Shown here piece by piece: positions 1 through 5,458 of a stretch of DNA of 6,128 nucleotides (its first letter is position 1; each line of letters opens with the position of its first letter). The stretch is from an uncultured Pelosinus sp. (lineage in GTDB: Bacteria > Bacillota > Negativicutes > UMGS1260), in NCBI GenBank assembly GCA_900550105.1, contig URQW01000134.1:1-6128 (forward strand). Direction: 5' to 3'. The notes below the pieces were generated by a model. That model was not told the origin of the DNA, did no database searches, and saw nothing but the letters and a program-made list of their open reading frames with translations. A program made the translations under genes and the position numbers.

Positions 1-1
1 G

Positions 2-787
2 CCTTTTAAAAACCTTTTGACCCAGGGCATGGTAATTAAAGACGGATCGAAAATGTCTAAATCAAAAGGCAATGTTGTTTCACCAGAAGAAATTGTGGCT
101 AAATATGGTGCTGACACAGCGCGACTCTTTATTCTGTTTGCGGCGCCGCCGGAAAGAGATCTTGAGTGGAGTGATCAGGGGGTTGAAGGTTCGTTCCGTT
201 TCCTAGGTCGTTTCTGGCGCATTGTAGCTCATTACCAGGACGTAGTACTGCAAGCAGAACCTGGCTATGACGCTGCTACACTCACAAAAGCCGAAAAAGA
301 ATTGCGTCGGGTACTTCATCAAACAATCAAAAAGGTAAGTGACGATATTGGTGATCGCTTCAACTTCAATACCGCGATTAGCTCCATTATGGAATTAGTA
401 AATGCTCTCTATGCTTTTAAGGATCAGCAGGAAAGCGGGAACAGTGGTTTAATTTACGAAGTGGTTACCTCGCTGGTCAAACTTTTAGCGCCTTTTGCAC
501 CGCATATCACCGAAGAGTTATGGTCTGAGTTGGGACAAGCAGGCAGTATTCATAAGCAGAATTGGCCGAAATATGATGCGGACGCATTAAAGTTAGACGA
601 AGTAGAAATTGTATTACAGATTAACGGCAAAGTTAGAGATAAACTTGTTGTACCAGCAAATCTTGATAAAAAAGCCTTGGAAGAGCTTGCTTTGGAACAA
701 GAAAAAGTTAAGAAGCTAATTGACGGTAAGCAAATCGTAAAAATGATCTGCGTGCCCCAAAAACTTGTTAATATTGTAGTAAAATAA
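2..787 (+). CDS. leuS: Leucyl-tRNA synthetase, C-terminal part (5' end outside window)
   Basis: This cytoplasmic class I aminoacyl-tRNA synthetase charges tRNA-Leu with leucine using ATP. Only the last 261 codons are present; the frame is open to the left edge (PFKNLLTQGMV...), so the TTG at 17 is an internal Leu codon and not a start. The class I signature KMSKS, which binds ATP, lies at residues 17-21 of the visible part (nt 50-64) and is intact, followed by KGN. Next comes the helical anticodon-binding domain, beginning near the conserved LEWSDQGVEGSFRFLGRFWR stretch and continuing to about residue 195 (LLAPFAPHITEELW). The last 60 or so residues are the small LeuRS-specific C-terminal domain (EVEIVLQINGKVRDK... 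to the stop). About 245 residues follow KMSKS, close to the roughly 240 in E. coli LeuRS, so the 3' end is complete. The gene ends its own transcription unit at the terminator just downstream. Confidence 0.97.
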   Translation, partial: PFKNLLTQGMVIKDGSKMSKSKGNVVSPEEIVAKYGADTARLFILFAAPPERDLEWSDQGVEGSFRFLGRFWRIVAHYQDVVLQAEPGYDAATLTKAEKELRRVLHQTIKKVSDDIGDRFNFNTAISSIMELVNALYAFKDQQESGNSGLIYEVVTSLVKLLAPFAPHITEELWSELGQAGSIHKQNWPKYDADALKLDEVEIVLQINGKVRDKLVVPANLDKKALEELALEQEKVKKLIDGKQIVKMICVPQKLVNIVVK

Positions 788-801
788 TATAGAATTTTAT
801 T

Positions 802-845
802 AAAGCTGTGGCAAACTTGAAGCTAAGTTTGCTACAGCTTTTTTT
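802..845 (+). terminator. Rho-independent terminator of leuS
   Basis: A 17-bp stem (802-818 pairs with 825-841, with one G-T wobble at 810/833) encloses a 6-nt loop (819-824) and runs into seven consecutive T (839-845). It begins 15 nt after the leuS stop codon and separates leuS from the comEA unit. The A-rich 5' foot pairs with the first T residues, as is common for intrinsic terminators. Confidence 0.93.
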
Positions 846-874
846 ATAAAAACGCTAAAATATATAGGGATCCT

Positions 875-902
875 TTGAAAAAAAGCGAAGTGGAACTATA
901 AC
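875..902 (+). promoter_or_regulatory. Candidate sigma-A type promoter for comEA-comEC-holA
   Basis: A -35 element TTGAAA (875-880, 5 of 6 to consensus) and a -10 element TATAAC (897-902, 5 of 6) are separated by 16 nt. This places the transcription start near 909 and gives a leader of about 30 nt before comEA. The site lies just after the leuS terminator, where a new promoter is needed. I see no clear operator or competence-regulator box beside it. Matches are by eye only. Confidence 0.6.
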
Positions 903-926
903 CCCTAACAAACGACTGAATCCAAT

Positions 927-933
927 AAGGGAG
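927..933 (+). promoter_or_regulatory. Shine-Dalgarno site that decides the comEA start
   Basis: AAGGGAG contains GGAG at 930-933. The first in-frame ATG (937) is only 3 nt away, too close for efficient initiation, while the second ATG (943) is 9 nt away, in the normal range. The second ATG is therefore preferred, removing two residues (MT) from the longest reading. Confidence 0.65.
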
Positions 934-942
934 TCGATGACG

Positions 943-1542
943 ATGGATACGTATCAGAAACGTTTGATCTTAGGTGTTGTTTTCTTAACGCTGGCTGTCG
1001 GCGCAGCTTTTGTTTTCTCACCTGGATCGAAAGCCGATCCTGGCAATGCAGTGACAAGCTTGGCCGAAAATTCTGCGCCTAAAAGCGCCAAAATGGGAAA
1101 GGAGGCTTATGTTTATATTACTGGTGCCGTAAATCACCCTGGCGTATATCCGCTTACGACACAAAAAAGGGTGAGCGAAGCACTTATGCTTGCGGGAGGA
1201 TTGTCCCCGGAAGCAGATGATAGCAAGGTTAATTTGGTGAAACCAGTAAAGGACGGAATGCATATTCATGTACCAGCTCGTCATGAAAAGGCGGCGCCAA
1301 AAGTAAGGACAAATGCCGGAGTCGAAGAAAATCAGACAGAAAATCTAGTGACATTAATAAGTGTCAATACGGGAACAAAAGAAGAACTTTTAACTGTGAA
1401 AGGGATGACGCCAACTATGGCGGACCAACTTATTTTTTATCGTCAAGTCCATGGCAATTTTTCTTCGCTAGATATGTTGGCAAATGTCAAAGGGTTTACG
1501 GTGCATAAAATCAAAAAAATGCAAAATCAACTTTCTTTATAG
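943..1542 (+). CDS. comEA: Competence protein ComEA, membrane-anchored DNA receptor
   Basis: ComEA binds incoming double-stranded DNA outside the cytoplasmic membrane during transformation and passes it to the ComEC channel. The 199-residue protein has the family layout. A single N-terminal membrane anchor (about residues 8-25, LILGVVFLTLAVGAAFVF) is followed by a low-complexity linker, then an SLBB-type domain at about 53-111 (VYITGAVNHPGVYPL... EALMLAGGL... VNLVKPVKDGMHIHVP). A second linker leads to a C-terminal tandem helix-hairpin-helix DNA-binding region from about 135 to the end (VNTGTKEELLTVKG... HGNFSSLDMLANVKG). The hairpin tips are unusual: the expected GIG-type turns read GMT (154-156) and GFT (184-186), and the usual NTA is NTG. 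DNA affinity may therefore differ from model ComEA proteins. The start at 943 is chosen by ribosome-site spacing; ATG 937 is the alternative. The gene lies 11 nt upstream of comEC, with no comEB between them. Confidence 0.93.
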   Translation: MDTYQKRLILGVVFLTLAVGAAFVFSPGSKADPGNAVTSLAENSAPKSAKMGKEAYVYITGAVNHPGVYPLTTQKRVSEALMLAGGLSPEADDSKVNLVKPVKDGMHIHVPARHEKAAPKVRTNAGVEENQTENLVTLISVNTGTKEELLTVKGMTPTMADQLIFYRQVHGNFSSLDMLANVKGFTVHKIKKMQNQLSL

Positions 1543-1553
1543 GGGGCAGGGCG

Positions 1554-3926
1554 ATGATTTGGCCGTTGACTGTCTCGTTTATTATAGGGCTTTGGTGCCA
1601 GCATTACATGGCATCATATCTTAGCCTTGGGAAACTCGGCTATTGTCTTTTGCTTTTAGTTGGTTTAGAAAGCTACTTTGCCTATCAAAAAAAGATTACT
1701 TTAGCCTATAAAATCTTTTTTCCACTTTGTTTTGTTGTCGGTGTTACGTTAATGACTTTTGCCCTTGCAATTGCTTCTGATGATATTAGCCATTTTTCTG
1801 GCGAGAGAATCGTAAGGGGAGAAGTAATGGATCTGCCGCAGGAGCGGCAGGTTGAAGACGGTCTGGTAGAGCGGCAGTATTGGTGCCGGGTTCAAGCAGT
1901 AGCTGGCAAGGATCATTGGCAAAAGGCATCAGGTGGTTTGCGCCTATTTATTAAGCAGAAGGCAGCAGAGCCTGTTTTTTCAAATGGTGATATAGTTATT
2001 GCTAAAGGTAAGATTTTGCTGCCGCACGGTTATCAAAATCCTGGGAGAAGCGATGTTCAAATTACCTTGAAGTCAGAAGGAATTACAGCTACGCTTTTGG
2101 CTAAGTCACTTCAGGGCGAGAAGAAGGGCCTGAATCGTCTTACTGTATTGCTAGAAAAGTTGCGTAAACAAATTACCGATAAGCTGAATGAAGCCATAGC
2201 CCCAGGCGATGCGGCGCTTCTAACAGCGATGATGTTTGGCGGCTATGCAGGTATATCTTCAGCGGTCATTGATGATTTTTCTACGACGGGTATCATTCAT
2301 ATCCTCTCAGTGTCAGGTTCTCACATTGCTTTGATTGGCGGCGCCGTCATTTTGATCTGCTCTTTTTGTCATATTCGGCGCAAAATCACCGTTTGGATCT
2401 GCGCTTTTATCATCTTTTTTTATGCTTTGCTTGCTGGTTTTTGCGCTCCCGTGCTGCGGTCGCTCCTTATGGCTCTGGCCGGTCTTGGTGCTATCTTAGC
2501 TGGGAGGGAACAAGATAGTTCACAGGCTTTTGCTTTAACGGCACTTTTATTACTGATTTATGAGCCTCTTTGGATTTATGATGTGAGTTTCTTACTTTCT
2601 TTTAGCGCTACTGGGGGGATTTTATTTTTCTATAAGCCGATTGCAGTAAAACTTGCTTGGTTGCCTCGTCCTGTAGCGCTATCTTTTGCGGTGACGTTGG
2701 CGGCCGAACTCGCCTCTTTGCCGTTTATTGCTTACTATTTTTCTGTTTTTCCGGTTGCTTCTTTTGTCGCTAACCTTGTCGCTGTTCCTCTATTAGAAAT
2801 GGCGGTTTTACTGGGGCTGCTCGGCTCACTTTTTGTTTGGCTTTTGCCTAGTCTCTATCTATTCTATCGTTTGCTGTTCGTAGTCTGCGCCTGTTTGATC
2901 GGGCTTAGCGTATTTCTAGTGCAAAAACTAGCCCTATATTGCCCTCCCCTGTATCTTCCTGTTTTTTCTTTTGGCGCTGCGCTTTTTTACTATGGTGGCC
3001 TCTTTTATCTATTTGGTTATCATCCGGCGGCGATTCCTGCGGCAAAAACTATGTGGCGGCGTGGGCGTCTGCTCGTTATCGTAGCCCTACTTGTGATTAG
3101 TGGCGTATTTAGTTACGCTTATTGGTATCCAGGGCCAGCGTCAGTTCACTTTATTGATGTGGGGCAAGGTGATGCAACTTTAGTGATATCCTCGCAGGGA
3201 CATGCTGCTTTAATTGATACGGGTGGACTTGTTGGTGAAAATCCACATTTTGATGTAGGTGATAAGGTGGTTGTTCCTTATCTGCGCCATTACGGCGTTC
3301 GCTGTTTAGATTATCTCATGTTAACTCATGGTCATGCCGATCATGCTGGCGGGGCAGCGGCGGTAGCGGCAAAGATTCCTGTAAAGAAAGTAGTTTTAGC
3401 CCAAGAACCGCCGTCACTACCAGTTCAGGCTTTAGAGAAGGCCGTAAATTATAATCAAATTATTTTTGCGCAGGAAGGGCAGGTTTTTTCTTTTGACGAT
3501 ATTTCCATAGAAGTAATTCACGCCAAGAGTGGCGGTAGAGACGAGGGGAAAAAAGAAAATGAACACTCCGTTGTATATCGTATCAACTGCGGCAAGGTAA
3601 GTTTTCTTATTACAGGTGATTTGGAAAAGGAGGAAGAGCAGGCTTTATTGGAAAAGCCGCTTGCACCTGTGACTGTTCTAAAAGTGGGGCATCATGGCTC
3701 GAAGAATGCCTCTAGTACCGATTTTTTGCAAGCCCTTCAACCGCAATATGCTATAATATCCGTAGGCTATCAAAATCATTTCGGGCATCCTCATGCCGAA
3801 ACATTAGCGAGGCTGCAGGCGCAGCATATTAAAATTTTTCGTACTGATTTACAGGGAGCCATTCATTGTTTGATTGACAGGGATCAAGTGCGGATAGAGC
3901 CATTTATCAGATCAGAAACAAAGTAG
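1554..3926 (+). CDS. comEC: DNA internalization protein ComEC/Rec2, channel plus metallo-beta-lactamase domain
   Basis: ComEC is the polytopic membrane protein through which single-stranded DNA enters the cytoplasm in natural transformation. The 790-residue length is typical of full three-domain members. Residues 1-75 hold N-terminal membrane helices, and about 83-185 form the soluble DUF4131/OB-like region with the recognisable YQNPGRSDVQ (160-169). The Competence domain spans about 220-490 with many hydrophobic helices and the core motif HILSVSGSH (249-257). One more helix (about 505-525) precedes the metallo-beta-lactamase domain (530 to the end). That domain has FIDVGQGDA (533-541), DTG (555-557), the metal motif HGHADH (592-597), TGDLE (687-691), GHHGSKNAS (712-720) and GHPH (744-747). 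All metal-ligand motifs are intact, consistent with the proposed nuclease role in degrading the non-transported strand. An AGGGGG ribosome site overlaps the comEA stop codon, suggesting coupled translation. No frameshift or truncation is seen. Confidence 0.97.
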   Translation: MIWPLTVSFIIGLWCQHYMASYLSLGKLGYCLLLLVGLESYFAYQKKITLAYKIFFPLCFVVGVTLMTFALAIASDDISHFSGERIVRGEVMDLPQERQVEDGLVERQYWCRVQAVAGKDHWQKASGGLRLFIKQKAAEPVFSNGDIVIAKGKILLPHGYQNPGRSDVQITLKSEGITATLLAKSLQGEKKGLNRLTVLLEKLRKQITDKLNEAIAPGDAALLTAMMFGGYAGISSAVIDDFSTTGIIHILSVSGSHIALIGGAVILICSFCHIRRKITVWICAFIIFFYALLAGFCAPVLRSLLMALAGLGAILAGREQDSSQAFALTALLLLIYEPLWIYDVSFLLSFSATGGILFFYKPIAVKLAWLPRPVALSFAVTLAAELASLPFIAYYFSVFPVASFVANLVAVPLLEMAVLLGLLGSLFVWLLPSLYLFYRLLFVVCACLIGLSVFLVQKLALYCPPLYLPVFSFGAALFYYGGLFYLFGYHPAAIPAAKTMWRRGRLLVIVALLVISGVFSYAYWYPGPASVHFIDVGQGDATLVISSQGHAALIDTGGLVGENPHFDVGDKVVVPYLRHYGVRCLDYLMLTHGHADHAGGAAAVAAKIPVKKVVLAQEPPSLPVQALEKAVNYNQIIFAQEGQVFSFDDISIEVIHAKSGGRDEGKKENEHSVVYRINCGKVSFLITGDLEKEEEQALLEKPLAPVTVLKVGHHGSKNASSTDFLQALQPQYAIISVGYQNHFGHPHAETLARLQAQHIKIFRTDLQGAIHCLIDRDQVRIEPFIRSETK
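3749..3757 (+). promoter_or_regulatory. Possible internal extended -10 promoter for holA
   Basis: TGCTATAAT, an exact TGn plus TATAAT extended -10 element, lies within the comEC coding region about 180 nt before holA. No good -35 element sits at 17-18 nt; TTGCAA at 3726-3731 is 20 nt upstream, too far for an ideal promoter. Such elements can act without a -35 box, and an essential replication gene behind competence genes could use one. Chance occurrence is quite possible. Confidence 0.3.
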
Positions 3927-3936
3927 GAGAACGCTT

Positions 3937-4962
3937 ATGACCGTAGGAGTTTTACAAAAAGAACTAGAGCAAGGGAAGATTTATTCTTTGTACTTATTAC
4001 ATGGCGATGAAGTCTATTTACTTGACAAGCTGCAAAAGACGCTTGTGAATGGACTGGTTCCGCCCAACGAGCAGGAAATGAATTTGACTGTTTTCGATCA
4101 GGATCCGTCGCTAGAGGAACTGGCCGGGATGGTATCCGCTATATCCTTTTTTGGTGGCAGAAATGTTATTTTAATTCGCAATACGCGGTTTTTTAGTGCT
4201 GGGAAAAAGGCAGATGGCGAAGGGACAGCTAAAAAAGATGAAGCTTTTTTGAAACTTTTAAAGCAAGTGCCGCCCGAAACGACAGTGATTTTTGCTGCCT
4301 ATGATAAAGTCGATAAACGGCGCAAGGCCTATAAACTCATCGGCGAAGCCGGGGTTGTTTATGAAGCTGTGCCGTTAAAGGGTCAGGAACTATTTCATTG
4401 GCTGCAAGCAGAGATACGTCAACGAGGAAAAAAGATTGAAGCGGCAGCGTTAGAAGCGATTTTAGCGGCAGTGTCCTTGATGCCCCATGCTTCTTTATCG
4501 TTTTTAGATCAGGAAATTACAAAACTGTTGTTATTTATCGGTAAAAAATCAATGATTACACTGCAAGATGTAGAGTTGCTTTTGGCGAATGTGCCGGAAA
4601 TGTCTGTTTTTGCGATGACGGAAGCAATGAGTCGCAAAGATGTGGCTCAGGCTCTAGCTGTCTTAGCGGATCAAATTGAAAGTGGTCAACCGCGCCTGAA
4701 ACTTCTGGGACTGTTAGCTCGTCATACCAGACAGCTTTATCAGACTAAGGCTCTATTAGAGGAAGGATGGGGGGCGAAGGAAGTAGCGAAAGAACTAAAG
4801 CTGCCGTCCTTTGTGGCTGATAAGCTGATAAGACAAAGCCGGTCCTTTTCTTTAACGCAGTTAAACAAGGCCATGGAGCTTCTTAAAGAAGCCGACGAAG
4901 ACTTGAAATTTAGTCGAGAATTAATTTCATTAGAAAAAATCATTTTGTTTTTATGCCATTGA
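3937..4962 (+). CDS. holA: DNA polymerase III delta subunit (HolA/YqeN)
   Basis: The delta subunit is part of the clamp-loader complex (delta, delta', tau/gamma) and opens the beta sliding clamp so that it can be placed on primed DNA in the cytoplasm. At 341 residues it has normal family length. Recognisable stretches are LLHGDEVYLLD (20-30), the strand FFGGRNVILI (71-80) in the N-terminal clamp-contacting domain, and AYDKVDKRRKAYK (121-133). The C-terminal helical collar contains VFAMTEA (224-230), LGLLARHTRQLYQ (257-269) and EADEDLKFSRE (318-328). As is usual for delta, no Walker A motif is visible. ATG 3937 is preceded by AGGAGA (3925-3930) at 6-nt spacing; this site overlaps the comEC stop codon, so holA is probably translated in step with comEC. 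holA behind comEC is the standard Bacillus-type order. Transcription ends at the hairpin downstream. Confidence 0.95.
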   Translation: MTVGVLQKELEQGKIYSLYLLHGDEVYLLDKLQKTLVNGLVPPNEQEMNLTVFDQDPSLEELAGMVSAISFFGGRNVILIRNTRFFSAGKKADGEGTAKKDEAFLKLLKQVPPETTVIFAAYDKVDKRRKAYKLIGEAGVVYEAVPLKGQELFHWLQAEIRQRGKKIEAAALEAILAAVSLMPHASLSFLDQEITKLLLFIGKKSMITLQDVELLLANVPEMSVFAMTEAMSRKDVAQALAVLADQIESGQPRLKLLGLLARHTRQLYQTKALLEEGWGAKEVAKELKLPSFVADKLIRQSRSFSLTQLNKAMELLKEADEDLKFSRELISLEKIILFLCH

Positions 4963-4976
4963 TGCAATATAAATAA

Positions 4977-5040
4977 TAAAAATAGGCAATATAAAAAACC
5001 TGCCAGTAAAAGACAGGTTTTGTTATATTGCCTATTTTTA
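4977..5040. terminator. Bidirectional intrinsic terminator between holA and rpsT
   Basis: A near-perfect inverted repeat forms a 26-bp stem: 4977-4994 pairs with 5023-5040 and 4995-5002 pairs with 5014-5021, with G5022 as the only bulge and an 11-nt loop (5003-5013). Reading +, the 3' arm contains TTTT (5018-5021) after the GC-rich tip and ends in ATTTTTA. Reading -, the inner 8-bp hairpin is followed directly by six T (complement of 4993-4998) and the outer foot ends in TATTTTTA. It can therefore serve both convergent genes. The rpsT stop codon (5038-5040) lies inside the foot of the stem. Confidence 0.9.
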
Positions 5041-5304
5041 TTGTGCTAAAGCGTTTACTTTGTGAGCCAAGCGGGACTTTTTACGAGCCGCAGCATTTTT
5101 ATGAAGAACGCCTTTGGCAGCAGCTTTATCAATTTTGCTTGTTGCTTGAGCTAGGAGGGATTTCGCCTCATCTGCCTTACCGTCAGCAATGGCTTCGGTA
5201 GTTTTGCGCGTTGCGGTTTTCAAAGTAGATTTGACCGAAGCATTAGCCTGACGACGTTCGCTATCGGTTTTTACGCTACGTACAGAAGATTTAATATTTG
5301 GCAA
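5038..5304 (-). CDS. rpsT: 30S ribosomal protein S20, TTG start
   Basis: S20 binds 16S rRNA early in 30S assembly. The 88-residue, strongly basic, helical protein matches the family in length (87 in E. coli) and in its signatures: MPNIKSSVRSVKTDSERR at the N-terminus and KGVLHKNAAARKKSRLA (64-80) near the C-terminus. The start is TTG (5304-5302), not the in-frame GTG at 5313-5311. The GTG overlaps the Shine-Dalgarno sequence itself, whereas TTG lies 8 nt beyond AAGGAGG and gives the conserved MPNIKS N-terminus. E. coli rpsT is also known to start with UUG, which there takes part in translational autoregulation. The gene converges on holA with a shared terminator and diverges from gpr, as in Bacillus. 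It appears monocistronic, with an extended -10 promoter upstream. Confidence 0.97.
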   Translation of the reverse strand: MPNIKSSVRSVKTDSERRQANASVKSTLKTATRKTTEAIADGKADEAKSLLAQATSKIDKAAAKGVLHKNAAARKKSRLAHKVNALAQ

Positions 5305-5309
5305 GTTGT

Positions 5310-5320
5310 TCACCTCCTTA
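5310..5320 (-). promoter_or_regulatory. Full-length Shine-Dalgarno sequence of rpsT
   Basis: The minus strand reads TAAGGAGGTGA, fully complementary over 11 nt to the E. coli-type 16S rRNA 3' end (UCACCUCCUUA). Its AAGGAGG core (5319-5313) ends 8 nt before the TTG start, fixing TTG 5304 as the initiation codon. The long pairing may offset the weak start codon. Confidence 0.85.
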
Positions 5321-5338
5321 TGATCTATTACCTAAGAT

Positions 5339-5367
5339 ATTTTAGCATGGACAAAGTAAAAATGCAA
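5339..5367 (-). promoter_or_regulatory. Candidate extended -10 promoter of rpsT
   Basis: On the minus strand, TGCTAAAAT combines a TGn extension (5347-5345) with a -10 hexamer TAAAAT (5344-5339, 5 of 6). A weak -35, TTGCAT (5367-5362, 3 of 6), lies 17 nt upstream. Transcription would begin near 5332, giving a leader of about 28 nt with no evident secondary structure. This suits a constitutive ribosomal protein gene. Confidence 0.55.
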
Positions 5368-5445
5368 GCAACAAATCCCAAATTATAATCTATGAAGGGC
5401 ATCTCGGATAAGGCGATAAGAGATGGGATACTCTAGAAATAAAAC

Positions 5446-5451
5446 AGGAGG
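5446..5451 (+). promoter_or_regulatory. Shine-Dalgarno site that decides the gpr start
   Basis: A consensus AGGAGG ends 7 nt before GTG 5459 and 10 nt before the adjacent in-frame GTG 5462. There is no in-frame ATG near the N-terminus, so a GTG start is required; 5459 has the better spacing. Confidence 0.8.
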
Positions 5452-5458
5452 AGTCATT

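Noticed and set aside
17..19. TTG as a possible start of a separate short leuS-like gene
   Set aside because: The same frame continues to the left edge with the conserved LeuRS sequence PFKNLL; this is an internal codon of a gene cut by the window.
1018..1284. Minus-strand open frame of 88 codons opposite comEA
   Set aside because: It lies wholly within comEA, has no recognisable domain, no clear ribosome site, and a composition typical of an antisense shadow (many Cys, His, Arg and Phe).
3874..3879. Consensus TTGACA at the end of comEC as a -35 for holA
   Set aside because: No acceptable -10 hexamer occurs 16-18 nt downstream (around 3896-3903).
4740..4967. Minus-strand open frame of 75 codons opposite the 3' end of holA
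   Set aside because: It is antisense to a conserved part of holA, has no family resemblance, and is Ser/Leu/Asn-rich as expected for a shadow frame.
5384..5389. Perfect TATAAT between rpsT and gpr on the + strand
   Set aside because: There is no -35-like element 16-18 nt upstream and no TG extension. gpr is expected to use a forespore sigma factor (sigma-G), so this is more likely chance in A/T-rich spacer.
5400..5425. Inverted repeat CATCTC/GAGATG (5400-5405, 5420-5425) and repeated GATAAG (5407-5412, 5415-5420) before gpr
   Set aside because: The arms are only 6 bp and match no operator I know; repeats this short arise easily by chance.
5404..5433. Possible sigma-G promoter for gpr (GATACTC at 5427-5433 resembling CATACTA)
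   Set aside because: The -10 match is partial (5 of 7) and nothing resembling TGAATA sits 17-18 nt upstream. Transcript mapping in sporulating cells would be decisive.
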